The position numbers were made by a program, and so were the translations under genes. Positions 28,741 through 38,818 of a stretch of 57,226 nt of DNA are shown here, piece by piece. This stretch comes from Candidatus Woesearchaeota archaeon (GTDB lineage: Archaea > Nanobdellota > Nanobdellia > Woesearchaeales > GW2011-AR9), in NCBI GenBank assembly GCA_016181265.1, contig JACOZP010000009.1, positions 1-57,226 of the forward strand, given 5' to 3'. A model generated the notes under the pieces. It worked only from the letters and a program-made list of their open reading frames with translations. It was not told where the DNA came from and did not search any database. How positions within the stretch are numbered: position 1 is the stretch's first letter; the number at the start of each line of letters is the position of its first letter.

Positions 28741-29253
28741 TTATAACTTACTCTTCTGCGCTTTATCTGAAATAATCGCGCTATTCCCCGAAGGGTCTTC
28801 CAGAATGATTTTAATTTTCTCCCGTCCGACAAGCGCTTTATTTAATTTCTTGATCAGATTCCGTGCTTTATCTTTTGCCCCATCGTCTTCCTCCGAATCA
28901 AGGGACGATTGGATGATTGCTTTCACCCTCTCCAAGACCCCCTCTACGTTGGTGACGTACCCATCTGAAGCCGGGCCGGATTCGATCGTGATCACGTGAG
29001 GAATTTTTAATGTTGCCTCACCGGATTTAACAACTTTGATGTTCAAGTCCTCTTCAGACTCTACCTCTAAAGTAAATTTGCATGGTTCTTTCCGTTCAGC
29101 CGGTTCAACGTCCGATTTCCTCGCACCACAAGCATCACATTCCATCGAGAGAACAAATACTCTTCCAAAGAAAGGAATGTCTAACTCTTCTTCACGGAGA
29201 CTACATTTCTTCTCTCCGCAGAATGGACAATCTTGGTTCTTGATTTCGGCCAT
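28741..29253 (-). CDS. ZPR1 zinc-finger domain protein
   Basis: CPFCGEKKCSLREEELDIPFFGRVFVLSMECDACGARKSDVEP. Confidence 0.88.
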   Translation of the reverse strand: MAEIKNQDCPFCGEKKCSLREEELDIPFFGRVFVLSMECDACGARKSDVEPAERKEPCKFTLEVESEEDLNIKVVKSGEATLKIPHVITIESGPASDGYVTNVEGVLERVKAIIQSSLDSEEDDGAKDKARNLIKKLNKALVGREKIKIILEDPSGNSAIISDKAQKSKL

Positions 29254-29352
29254 AGCCTGTTTAAAGAGGAGTGGTTTAAAAACATTTCTGAAAAAAAATT
29301 TGTTTGTCACCAAAACTTTAATAAACAAAAGTAAAAAATCATCTACTCCGTT

Positions 29353-29448
29353 GCACCGGTGGTATAATGGCTAGTATCTCAGCCTTCCATTTTCGGATGA
29401 AGGTTTAGAAGAGAGCTGATGATCCGGGTTCGAATCCCGGCCGGTGCA
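29353..29448 (+). tRNA. tRNA-Gly(TCC) with 24-nt intron at 37/38
   Basis: GCACCGG/CCGGTGC acceptor, TCAGC/GCTGA anticodon stem, loop CTTCCA^intron^A, GGTTCGAATCC T-arm. Confidence 0.88.
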
Positions 29449-29521
29449 CTCATTCTTTAACTAGGTCAAAAATATTTTCAACAGCGTTAAATTTATAAAT
29501 AACAAATTTATACTCCCCAAT

Positions 29522-30355
29522 ATGCCTATTTCAATAGAACCAGAACGACCACGTGTAAACGTCAGTGTCAATGAGGTTCGGCGTCAGGAGTCACGCCAGG
29601 ACAATTCTTTCCGCTTTGCTGAACCGGTTCAAGCACAAAAAGAACAGAAAAGAGAACTGGTCGAAGAGCGGGAAGACAGAACAGAAGCGCGTGAACCACG
29701 CGCACCTCGTGAAATTCACTTTAGTATTCGACCTTGGAAGGTATTCAAATTCTTTCTCGTACTGGTATTATTATCCGGTCTTTTCTTCACCGGAAGATGG
29801 AGTGTCGATCAAAACGCAATCTTTGATTTCTCTTCTCAAGGACCGACAGCAGCAGCCGTAGCTGAAAACGCCGCTGAAAAAGTTGTTCCTACTACGGAAG
29901 AAAAAGTTGCCCCTACCGAAACTAAAGAGGCGGCTCCTGTAGAAACGACTGCCGAAGAGCCTGCTAGCGATGCTCCTGAAGTGATTATCACCAAGTACAC
30001 AAAAGTTGCTCTCGCCATTCCTTCTGTCAAAAAAGATTGGCATGAAGATTGGGGAAAGATTACTCAACTTGCCATTACCATTAAGAATAACGAAGAAGGA
30101 ACGATCAAACCTGCTTACTTTATCATGAATGTAGAAGGATACGATGATTTCGATAAAAAAGTACCTCTTCCTACAACTGCGCAAACAGTCAGCGCAGGTC
30201 AGAAATTAGAGGGTACGGTGAACATCCCCAGCGGTTTTGCCTATAATTCCGTAACTGCAGGAGACCTCGCCAGCGTCCATATCACTACTCGGCTATATGA
30301 CGCCAAAGATGTTTTGATCACTGGGTATGAAACTGACTTTAACCTCCAAGGGTAA
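29522..30355 (+). CDS. Single-TM surface protein with C-terminal beta domain (hypothetical)
   Basis: One TM (VFKFFLVLVLLSGLFFTG), low-complexity Ala/Glu/Thr linker, FxLYD/DUF4352-like C-term by appearance. Confidence 0.55.
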   Translation: MPISIEPERPRVNVSVNEVRRQESRQDNSFRFAEPVQAQKEQKRELVEEREDRTEAREPRAPREIHFSIRPWKVFKFFLVLVLLSGLFFTGRWSVDQNAIFDFSSQGPTAAAVAENAAEKVVPTTEEKVAPTETKEAAPVETTAEEPASDAPEVIITKYTKVALAIPSVKKDWHEDWGKITQLAITIKNNEEGTIKPAYFIMNVEGYDDFDKKVPLPTTAQTVSAGQKLEGTVNIPSGFAYNSVTAGDLASVHITTRLYDAKDVLITGYETDFNLQG

Positions 30356-30392
30356 GAAAGTCTTATATATTTTATTTCATTATTCACTTCTG

Positions 30393-30483
30393 CCGGGTAA
30401 GAGTGATAACAGAGGAGTTTGGCTTAGAAAATCCAGCTGGTTTGCTTCTGCTGTAAAACTTCCTGTTCACAAGACTTACCTGG
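30393..30483. repeat. Multi-segment imperfect inverted repeat (G) upstream of smc
   Basis: CCGGGTAAG/CTTACCTGG; GTGAtaACAG/CTGTTCAC; GGAGTTT/AAACTTCC. Confidence 0.8.
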
Positions 30484-30552
30484 ATACATTTTCCACTATC
30501 TAATACCAACACAACGTTTATAAACTAAAAACATAACCTTCTCCCCTGAACG

Positions 30553-33500
30553 ATGACGAGAATTAATCGTATTACTATCCAGGGATTCAAGAGTTTCGCA
30601 CACAAGACAGAGATACCTCTGGAAGGCAAATATAACTGTATCCTTGGGCCCAACGGATCGGGGAAGAGCAATATTGGCGATGCCCTCTGTTTTGTTTTAG
30701 GAAGACTTTCCGCTAAATCCATGCGTGCTGAAAAAGCCTCTAATCTCATCTTTAATGGCGGGAAGAACAAAAAACCTGCTGGTGCCGGAACAGTCCAAAT
30801 CGCTTTTTCTAATACCGAGAAAACATTCCCTTTAGTAGACAAAGAAATTGTTGTTGAACGAACAATAACTAAGAAAGGGAGCAGCGTCTATCGGGTTAAT
30901 GGCAAGACTAAAACGAGAACGGAAATCTTAGACCTACTCTCGCTAGCTCGTATCAATCCTGATGGCTATAATATTGTCTTACAAGGCGACATCACTCGCT
31001 TTGTCACCATGCCAACCTTAGAACGGCGTAAGACCATCGAAGAAATCAGTGACGTTTCTATTTACGAAGACAAGAAGCACAAAGCCATCCTTGAATTGAA
31101 CAAAGTAGAGGAAAAGTTAAACAGTGCCGAGATTATTCTTAAAGAACGAGGAACCTATTTGAAAGAACTAAAGAAAGATCGCGACCAAGCTCTCAAATTC
31201 AAAGAGTTGAAAGATAAAATTGATTCTCATCGCGCCACGTTCATTCATCATCATATCCAAGAAAAAGAAGTGGAGAAAGAAAAATTAGATAATGAGATCA
31301 ACAAGCATCAGGAAACGATCACAAAAGCCGAAGAGCGTATCGCTGAACTGAAACGGAAGATCGAAGAAAGCCGCCAGCACACGGCTGCAATCAATAAAGA
31401 GATCGAGCAGAAAGGAGAAAAAGAGCAAGTGCGTGTGCATAAAGAAGTTGAAGACCTGAAAATAATGATCGCTAAAGATCGCACCAGAATGTCTACGTTA
31501 AAAGACGAACTCAATAAAATCGCACAGCGGAAAGATCAATTTCAACAGGAGATGAAAGATCTCCGTGATAAGAACAGCTCATTCCAGCAGAAACAGAAAG
31601 AGACACAAGCACAGATTCAGAAAAAGACTAAAGAGTTGCAGGAAACCGAACAGAAGATCAGCGAATTCAAGAAAAAAAATAATATTGAATCCTCTCAGGA
31701 ATTAGAACAAAATATTGAGGAAAAGGATAAGCTGATTGAAAAAAGGCAAGAAGAGATCCAGCAGATCCGTCAGAAGCAACAAGAATTATTACGTGAAAAA
31801 GACCGTCTCGAATACCAAGTCCAGACCATTGATGAACGTATCAAGAAAGTCAAAGAAGTTGAAGATCAGAACAAAGAACAAGTCAAGAAATTACAAAATC
31901 TCAAGACCGATTTCAAGTCCGCCACATTAAAGCTAAACCAATGCCTCGATCAAGACAGCGGCTTCGCTTCACAGTTAGCCAATGCTCGTAAGAAGATTGG
32001 CGATCTCCAAGAACAACATGCTAAACTCAATGCGAAAACATTGTCGATGCAGGCCGGCTTAGCGACCAATAAGGCGTTGCAAAGCATCATCACCAATAAA
32101 AAGAAATTTGGCGGAGTACATGGTACCGTCGCAGAATTAGGACAAGTTTCTAAGAAATATGCCGAAGCTCTGGAAGCAGCTGCCGGCGGGCGGATGCAGC
32201 ACCTCGTCGTCGATAGCGATAAGACTGCTGCGGAGTGCATCAATTATCTCAAGTCAAACAAACTTGGCTCGGCATCATTCATCCCTCTTAATAAGGTCCG
32301 TTCTGCAGAAATCACTCCTGAAGACAAAAAACTTCTCAAAGAAAAAGGAGTCCACGATTTTGCGCTCAGCCTCGTCTCGTTCAAGCCACAATTCCAGAAA
32401 GCGTTCTCCTATATCTTCGGAAATACGCTCGTCGTCGATGATATCGAGACCGCCCGCAGCGTCGGCATCGGTCGGATAAAGATTGCGACGTTAGATGGAA
32501 ACATCGCTGAAGCCAGTGGCGTAATGCATGGTGGATTTAATACTCGTAAAAGTTCTCTTGCTTTCCAAGAAAAAGATTCTCTCGCCGATCTAGAAAAATT
32601 AGAAGAAGAATTATCTCTAACGGAAGGGGTCATCGCCAATATCGGCGTCAAACGTGAAGCCAATGAGAAAGAAATCACTTTCCTCCGTACAAAAAGGGCA
32701 GAGATGGAAGCTGAGATCATCACGTTAGAAAAGACGCTTCATCTCAAAACTGACGACTTAGATGCTTCTGCTGGATTGAAAAAAGAGATGCAGGAAAAAT
32801 TAATCACCGTCAATGCCGACTTAGCGTCGATCCAAAAAGACATTGCTTGGGTTAACAAGGATCTTGCTACTTTCAAGATGGAAAAACAAGCTTTCCGTGA
32901 TCAGATCAGCGAATTGCGTAATCCTCGTCTTCTCGCCCAATTGAGCGCTTTTGAGGAAGTCCGTCAACAGTGTCGTGAAGCGGTCCTTCGTTTAGAAAGT
33001 GATTTGAAAAATAGTGGCATGCACATGGACCAGCTGCTTGGTTCGGAACAGGCGAAGATTAAAGAGATTGTTAAACAGCACGAGAAAGAAGAGGCGGCAT
33101 TTACAGAAGAGATTAAGACTCTTGGTGAGCGGGTAGATGTTGTCGAACAAGAACTGAAAATCAAAGAACAAGCCAGCAAAGAATTCTACGCAAAATATCA
33201 TCAGTTATTTGCCGAAAGAGAAAAGATCAACAGTGAGATCAGCAAGCAGGAGCATGACATCGAATCTGTTCGTGAAAAGAGCCGTGCTAGCGAACGTGAA
33301 GTAAATCTCGTTTCATTGAAGAATGCGGAAATCAAAGCAAAGTTAGCAGGATTGCAGGAAGAATTCTCTCGTTATAAAGATGCCGAGATCCTCAAAAATA
33401 TTCCCGTCCAAGACATCCAAAAAGAGATCAATAAATTCGAAGTGATGTTGGCACAGATGTCTGCGGTCAACATGAAAGCGCTGGAAGTCTACGAACTTGT

Positions 33501-34044
33501 AGAAAAAGAATTCAATGAATTAATCAAGAAGAAAGAAGAACTTACCACTGAAAAGACAGACGTCTTGACGATGATGAATGAGATCGAGACGAAAAAGAAA
33601 GATCATTTCATGAAGACGTTCCACCGCGTCAACGAGAACTTCCAGCGCGTCTTCGAAAGCCTTTTCACTAAAGGGAAAGCCTATCTTCAATTAGATAACA
33701 TAGACAGCCCTTTCGACGACGGGATGAGTATCCAGGTTAAAGTCAGCGGCAACCGCTTCATGGATCTAAAATCATTATCCGGTGGAGAGAAAACACTTAC
33801 GGCATTAGCGTTTATCTTCGCTATCCAAGAATTCCAGCCCGCAACATTTTATATCCTTGACGAGATCGATGCTGCATTAGACAAGCACAACTCTGAAAAG
33901 CTGGCAAAATTGATCAAGACCTATTCTGATCGCGCGCAATATATCGTCATCTCTCACAATGACTCCCTGATCGCTGAAGCCGACACGCTCTTTGGCGTCA
34001 GTATGGTTGATGGCGTGAGTAAAATTACCAGCATCACGATTTAG
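30553..34044 (+). CDS. smc: Chromosome segregation protein SMC
   Basis: GPNGSGKSNIGDALCFVLG Walker A, long coiled coil, hinge, LSGGEKTLTALAFIFAI, FYILDEIDAALD. Confidence 0.98.
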   Translation: MTRINRITIQGFKSFAHKTEIPLEGKYNCILGPNGSGKSNIGDALCFVLGRLSAKSMRAEKASNLIFNGGKNKKPAGAGTVQIAFSNTEKTFPLVDKEIVVERTITKKGSSVYRVNGKTKTRTEILDLLSLARINPDGYNIVLQGDITRFVTMPTLERRKTIEEISDVSIYEDKKHKAILELNKVEEKLNSAEIILKERGTYLKELKKDRDQALKFKELKDKIDSHRATFIHHHIQEKEVEKEKLDNEINKHQETITKAEERIAELKRKIEESRQHTAAINKEIEQKGEKEQVRVHKEVEDLKIMIAKDRTRMSTLKDELNKIAQRKDQFQQEMKDLRDKNSSFQQKQKETQAQIQKKTKELQETEQKISEFKKKNNIESSQELEQNIEEKDKLIEKRQEEIQQIRQKQQELLREKDRLEYQVQTIDERIKKVKEVEDQNKEQVKKLQNLKTDFKSATLKLNQCLDQDSGFASQLANARKKIGDLQEQHAKLNAKTLSMQAGLATNKALQSIITNKKKFGGVHGTVAELGQVSKKYAEALEAAAGGRMQHLVVDSDKTAAECINYLKSNKLGSASFIPLNKVRSAEITPEDKKLLKEKGVHDFALSLVSFKPQFQKAFSYIFGNTLVVDDIETARSVGIGRIKIATLDGNIAEASGVMHGGFNTRKSSLAFQEKDSLADLEKLEEELSLTEGVIANIGVKREANEKEITFLRTKRAEMEAEIITLEKTLHLKTDDLDASAGLKKEMQEKLITVNADLASIQKDIAWVNKDLATFKMEKQAFRDQISELRNPRLLAQLSAFEEVRQQCREAVLRLESDLKNSGMHMDQLLGSEQAKIKEIVKQHEKEEAAFTEEIKTLGERVDVVEQELKIKEQASKEFYAKYHQLFAEREKINSEISKQEHDIESVREKSRASEREVNLVSLKNAEIKAKLAGLQEEFSRYKDAEILKNIPVQDIQKEINKFEVMLAQMSAVNMKALEVYELVEKEFNELIKKKEELTTEKTDVLTMMNEIETKKKDHFMKTFHRVNENFQRVFESLFTKGKAYLQLDNIDSPFDDGMSIQVKVSGNRFMDLKSLSGGEKTLTALAFIFAIQEFQPATFYILDEIDAALDKHNSEKLAKLIKTYSDRAQYIVISHNDSLIAEADTLFGVSMVDGVSKITSITI

Positions 34045-34086
34045 GATTGATCATCCGCTTACAGAGAAAAAAGAGGTAGAAAATCA

Positions 34087-34473
34087 ATGGCACAGAAAAA
34101 GGTACGTTCTAAAAAAAACACTTCCCGAAAAGCCGTTCCGAACAGGTTACGGTATGATACTTCCCGCCTCGGTTCTTCCACGTTGACCTCTGAACCATTA
34201 CGGCCGATCCAGATCCATTCTCTTCCCGCGAAACAAACGCTTAATGTTTTGGGGCTAGGGTACGCATTAGGTGCAGTCCGCTTTGCTCTCGTTTTAGTCA
34301 TCTCTGTCCTTGGTCTATTTGGTTATGCATCAGAAGCGGTATCTCTCCTCGAATCAGTGCATTTCACTTTCTCCCTCACGCCGCTAGGGATCATTGCCGG
34401 TTTATTAGAAACGACATTATGGGGATTCCTCATGGGATTACTCTTTGGCTGGGTCTATAATCGTTTCATCTAG
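34087..34473 (+). CDS. Small membrane protein (hypothetical)
   Basis: Two hydrophobic segments. Confidence 0.5.
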   Translation: MAQKKVRSKKNTSRKAVPNRLRYDTSRLGSSTLTSEPLRPIQIHSLPAKQTLNVLGLGYALGAVRFALVLVISVLGLFGYASEAVSLLESVHFTFSLTPLGIIAGLLETTLWGFLMGLLFGWVYNRFI

Positions 34474-34479
34474 AACTTT

Positions 34480-35016
34480 CTATTCTCTTTTCTGTTCTGT
34501 ATTCTTCTTTCCTTGATAGGAGCCTGAAGAAAGTTTCTCTCCCTGTGGAAGATGGATCTCTACGTACGTTAATGGAACTAACCGATCATCTTCTCCCCAC
34601 GCTCGGACAAAACAAGCATCAAGAGTATATCGTAGGATGTTTGCATACCTTTCTTGTCCTTCTGCAAGATCATCAAAGATCACGACCGCCGAACCATGAT
34701 AATGATCAAGTCCCAGAAAAGGGTGAGTTCCTTCTAATATCGGTAAGGGCACCCAAGGGTACACTCTTTCCCCATTTCCCGAACCAAAAAAACGTAGTTC
34801 GTGGATGTTCTTTTTCGCATCATGGTAATAGACACGCACAAATGATTGATCGACGTAAATCTCTTCGAAAGCTAATCGTTCGATTGAGCTACGATATGGC
34901 ACTGCAAAACTGTGTTCTAAGCAGCTAGAATTGGGAGATTCTGAACAGGCAGAAACGGCGGCAATGGTAAGTGCGCTAACGACGCCACAGAGAGTTTTTC
35001 TCGCAGAAAAAGACAT
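34480..35016 (-). CDS. Putative lipoprotein/secreted hypothetical protein
   Basis: Signal-like N-term with AAVSACSES. Confidence 0.5.
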   Translation of the reverse strand: MSFSARKTLCGVVSALTIAAVSACSESPNSSCLEHSFAVPYRSSIERLAFEEIYVDQSFVRVYYHDAKKNIHELRFFGSGNGERVYPWVPLPILEGTHPFLGLDHYHGSAVVIFDDLAEGQERYANILRYTLDACFVRAWGEDDRLVPLTYVEIHLPQGEKLSSGSYQGKKNTEQKRE

Positions 35017-35072
35017 CTATTTTCTACTGCAAAAATAGCTTATAAAACTTCTTTGCAATAAGATTATTATAG

Positions 35073-35588
35073 ATGTCTCCATTCAAACGGATAATGGTTA
35101 TTTCATTTTCCGTTAATCTGCTAGAAGTGTTGATGATCATCAAATGCAATGGAGAACGGAAATCACTCTTTTTAGACAAAGAGGCACAACGAAGGATAGA
35201 CCTGTATGGAAACGCAAAGTGGGCAATCGTCGATCTATTGAATGAAACGTATTCTTCTCATTTTGCTGCTCCGATCGACCTCTACCATTGGTTGTATTTT
35301 CAAGAACACGATGAAGTTGCCTATTTCCTTAACGAAGCTGGTTCAAATGTCTTGAACTATGGCGAGAATAAACTACCCTTGGCATTTCATCTTTGGCTCG
35401 GCGAGAAGGGTTTTATCATTGGTATCGAACAAGAAGGGAAAGGCTTTAATGCCCTTCAAATTGACGAATTACGTCTCAAAGAAAATGAAGGTGCCGGGTT
35501 TGAATTCTTTCGGAATTGTCACGCCACTATTTTTTTCGACAACCCGCGGAACGCAAATGTTATCTATTTTATGCAGACGTGGCAGTAG
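35073..35588 (+). CDS. Hypothetical protein
   Basis: 171-aa ORF in otherwise non-coding stretch. Confidence 0.45.
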   Translation: MSPFKRIMVISFSVNLLEVLMIIKCNGERKSLFLDKEAQRRIDLYGNAKWAIVDLLNETYSSHFAAPIDLYHWLYFQEHDEVAYFLNEAGSNVLNYGENKLPLAFHLWLGEKGFIIGIEQEGKGFNALQIDELRLKENEGAGFEFFRNCHATIFFDNPRNANVIYFMQTWQ

Positions 35589-37371
35589 GATAACGTTCTC
35601 CCATCAATAATTCAAAATACTCTTTCATCTCTCCGCCATATTGGATCGTATTCGTCCGTGCGTGGCAAGAGGTACATACTGTTACTAAGTTATCTGGTCG
35701 AGTATCTTTGTGATTGTAATTGATGTGGTGGACATGAAAATTGTGCCCTGACTGGCCTCTTTGTTCAGCGGGAGATTTATGACACCATTGGCAGGCATGT
35801 CCGTCTCGCTCTAAGATCTCCGGCTTAAGCTGTTGGAAGAGACGTTCATTGGAAGGTGTTCCATTTATTCTTGTCTGCGTTGCCTTATATGCGGCGATCA
35901 ATTGCCAAGAATATCTTGGTTTTCCTTCATCATCTTCAAATAACCCGACAATCTCCGTAGCTTTATATCCATCTTCAAGAAGTCCGGCGATTACTTCGAG
36001 GTCGTTGGAGGGAAAATGAGAGCCTTTTCCTTTTGGAGAAGTTTTGGCGTGATTCCGTTGTCTAGTGTGTGCTGCTTTATACCCTGCTAGTTCCATTTTT
36101 GTGAGACTGTAATTTTGCATGATCTCTGCGTCGGGAGTATTAGATGAGAGAGCAACATAGATAGACTCACGAAGACCACCCTTACTGTTCCTTCTCGTTG
36201 TCTCGCTGTTATGTCCCCTGAAACTAGCTCTTTCCGGTTCTAAAATGATGCGATCTAAAGGTTGAAGAGCACTTCGATGAAACCCATCCATGTTTTCGGT
36301 ATGCCATCGGTCGTATTGCTGAATCAGCTGGAGCGTTTTTCTTCGATCTCGAATATCAAAAACAAATTTCCCTTTGAGAAGCTTGTACTTTACGATGTTA
36401 TCTAACCTCTGTCCCTTAGTAAATGGAAGCATTATTCCTCCAAAAAGATAAAAATCACTGACCATTGGGGTTCTGGAATCACTGACATAAGCATATGCCT
36501 CATGGGCCTCTACTTTCTGTTGTCTCGTTTCTAAGAAAGAGAAAATATTGAGCAATGTTTTCCCAAAATCATCAGGAGCAGATTCACTAAAAACACGCCC
36601 GAGATAACCCGTAACTAACTTTGCCCGTCCATCATTGGCATCAGCAAGAACTCTCACCATTACTTCTTGAACGTCCGGAGTTAGTGATCTCATCCATGTC
36701 CGATAGATTGGGCTATTCCAAAAGCCGGTACCATTGAACATTTTTTGAATAGGAAGAACTTGAATAACCCTGTCTCGTGTTTCTGTTATATCAAAATCCC
36801 CCGAACTTTGCTCACCAATAGTCAGATAGAGCTGTCCCATTTCCTGTGCAGTCATACTTGGTAAATCTTTTTCAAAAGGGAAGTATTTGGATGTGTGTTC
36901 TAAACTATCTCGGACGTCCTGATTCTCTCGTCCTTTTTGGTAGTTAGTGATCAGGACGCCATGAGGAGCAAGCCACTTGTTGTGGGCGATTCGATCTAAT
37001 GTTTTACACTTCTCATCATTAAAATACCCGCAGTAATCCAGACTTATCACGTCAAACGGCTGCGTCGCCGGATGAGAAAGGTAATCTAAAGCAGAAGCTG
37101 GAACTATTTTAATTCGCTGTTCTAATGTTTCATTTACTGCACACATCGCGTCGTATTCTCGTGGGTCACATTCCAAGCTAACAACATTTTTTCGCTTGAC
37201 GCCCAGCCGATCATACACATCAAACACTTCCGTCATCTCTCGACCCGCGAAACAAAGGACACGAAAATTTCTGATCTGATGAGGAGTATAATGCTTTCTC
37301 ACAAAATCAACGATTCTCTCCCGCCATAATGATTTGGCAGGGTCTGTGGAAAACGATTTTACACTGCCCAT
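35569..37371 (-). CDS. Methyltransferase-like (Rossmann) + HNH endonuclease fusion
   Basis: N-term FRVLCFAGREMTEVFDVYDRLGVKRKNVVSLECDP...FDVISLDYCGYF; C-term ILERDGHACQWCHK...FHVHHINYNHKDTRPDNLVTVCTSCHART. Confidence 0.75.
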   Translation of the reverse strand: MGSVKSFSTDPAKSLWRERIVDFVRKHYTPHQIRNFRVLCFAGREMTEVFDVYDRLGVKRKNVVSLECDPREYDAMCAVNETLEQRIKIVPASALDYLSHPATQPFDVISLDYCGYFNDEKCKTLDRIAHNKWLAPHGVLITNYQKGRENQDVRDSLEHTSKYFPFEKDLPSMTAQEMGQLYLTIGEQSSGDFDITETRDRVIQVLPIQKMFNGTGFWNSPIYRTWMRSLTPDVQEVMVRVLADANDGRAKLVTGYLGRVFSESAPDDFGKTLLNIFSFLETRQQKVEAHEAYAYVSDSRTPMVSDFYLFGGIMLPFTKGQRLDNIVKYKLLKGKFVFDIRDRRKTLQLIQQYDRWHTENMDGFHRSALQPLDRIILEPERASFRGHNSETTRRNSKGGLRESIYVALSSNTPDAEIMQNYSLTKMELAGYKAAHTRQRNHAKTSPKGKGSHFPSNDLEVIAGLLEDGYKATEIVGLFEDDEGKPRYSWQLIAAYKATQTRINGTPSNERLFQQLKPEILERDGHACQWCHKSPAEQRGQSGHNFHVHHINYNHKDTRPDNLVTVCTSCHARTNTIQYGGEMKEYFELLMGERYPTATSA

Positions 37372-37372
37372 T

Positions 37373-38749
37373 CTACACCCTGAATTTCAATAAGTCATCG
37401 TGAGGGTCGTGTTTCTCGCGGACAAAACGGCCAATATCCGTCGTACAGTTTGCATCATAACCATGTTCCATTACGCGCGCCCACAGCAATCTTTCCATCT
37501 CCGTATGATTCAGCGTTCTCTTCGCTGTCCGTTTTGATCCTTCTTTTTTATGTTCGATCATGATCGTCTGTCCACGCAGGCGATCGACATAATCCATCAT
37601 GTCCTTCGTTGGCAGGACGAAGGGCAGCAAAGCGATCGTCTCCTTTGGATCGTGTTGATACATCCGGCGCAAACTATGGACTGCCGCAATCTCATGCGGG
37701 CAGAAGAAATCTTCATCGTTGCCCAGATGAGCTGCTTTTCGTCGGCGATCGCTGCGGAACGTTTTATCTTCACAATAACAGACGCCTCGGACTTCCCATG
37801 TTTGACTATATGCAATCTCACTGCCACGTGGAAGGAGCGGGATTCCCGTCAATTGGAGAGTGTACGGTCCTTTGCCCGGCCTTGATCGAGAAGGGACGCG
37901 CATAACTCGTCCGCTATGTCGGGCAAAAGGAATAGAAACAGGTTCGATCAGATCATTAAATGAAACATCCAAGCTATTCACAAGCCATTGCAGTTTTTTA
38001 CCATCTCTCTCGCGTTGAAGATATCTCTTGTATTTCTCTAATTTTGCTTCAATGATTTTCTTTTCTTCTACAGTAAGATCGTCTTTATAGCGGCTACTCG
38101 CACTCTTTCCCTGTCTTAGTTCTTTTTCCATCACGGGAATTAACAGTTTGTAGGCGGCAAAATCTTGGAATGCGCGCAACTCTGCTCCTTGGATTGCGCG
38201 ATATAATGAGACAACACGGCGGTGGCTATCCTTTCCGAACCACGAATAACTCGTACATGTTTCTTCTCCTAATTCTTCCTTATGCTCATGCAGATAATCA
38301 AACGCAGCTTTGAGGACTTTTTCTGGTGCCCATTGCGCTTCTCGCTTTTTTCTCTGAGAAAGCCTCCCACTTTTTGCATCTTCTCCCAACAGTGCTCGTT
38401 TGACGTGGGCCGCATCTAGATTAACCAACGTCCCTACGTCATAGACTACGCGCTGGCGAGCTTCGTCTGCAGGAATTCGATATTCTTCTGGTAAGACGAG
38501 AAGGGCATCCGCGGGAAGCGCATCAATTTTTCGCACGAGACCAAGAGTATCGAGGGTATATTCTCCTCCCCCCAATAAAGACCCTAAATCTCCTTCCGCC
38601 GTCCCGACAACGACTCTTCCCTGCAACGCCAGATCACGTACGTCCTCTACGGTGATAGGATTTTTATCCGGAAAGTGCTGCCGCATAACATCCGTCGCCG
38701 TAGCATCAGCAAAGTAGTCCTCTCTTTTACTTCTCAAATCAAGGTACAT
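37373..38749 (-). CDS. SWIM-type zinc-finger protein (otherwise unknown)
   Basis: VCYCEDKTFRSDRRRKAAHLGNDEDFFCPHEIAAVHSL = CxCx(n)CxH. Confidence 0.6.
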   Translation of the reverse strand: MYLDLRSKREDYFADATATDVMRQHFPDKNPITVEDVRDLALQGRVVVGTAEGDLGSLLGGGEYTLDTLGLVRKIDALPADALLVLPEEYRIPADEARQRVVYDVGTLVNLDAAHVKRALLGEDAKSGRLSQRKKREAQWAPEKVLKAAFDYLHEHKEELGEETCTSYSWFGKDSHRRVVSLYRAIQGAELRAFQDFAAYKLLIPVMEKELRQGKSASSRYKDDLTVEEKKIIEAKLEKYKRYLQRERDGKKLQWLVNSLDVSFNDLIEPVSIPFARHSGRVMRVPSRSRPGKGPYTLQLTGIPLLPRGSEIAYSQTWEVRGVCYCEDKTFRSDRRRKAAHLGNDEDFFCPHEIAAVHSLRRMYQHDPKETIALLPFVLPTKDMMDYVDRLRGQTIMIEHKKEGSKRTAKRTLNHTEMERLLWARVMEHGYDANCTTDIGRFVREKHDPHDDLLKFRV

Positions 38750-38818
38750 AAAGCTCTTTTATAGCGAATAATTTATAAACTTTGCGTTATTTTTATCACT
38801 AAACAGTGATGTTAAAAA

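Noticed and set aside
32409-32723. Antisense ORFs inside smc, srp54, flippase, hisF and prs (e.g. 32409-32723, 43446-43898, 16017-16388, 8073-8399, 56172-56564)
   Set aside because: Low-complexity Ser/Arg-rich translations on the strand opposite strongly supported CDSs; no protein-family features
34087-35588. Defence-island interpretation of the small hypotheticals between smc and the HNH gene
   Set aside because: No defence-associated motif in these proteins; composition looks like ordinary small membrane/secreted proteins
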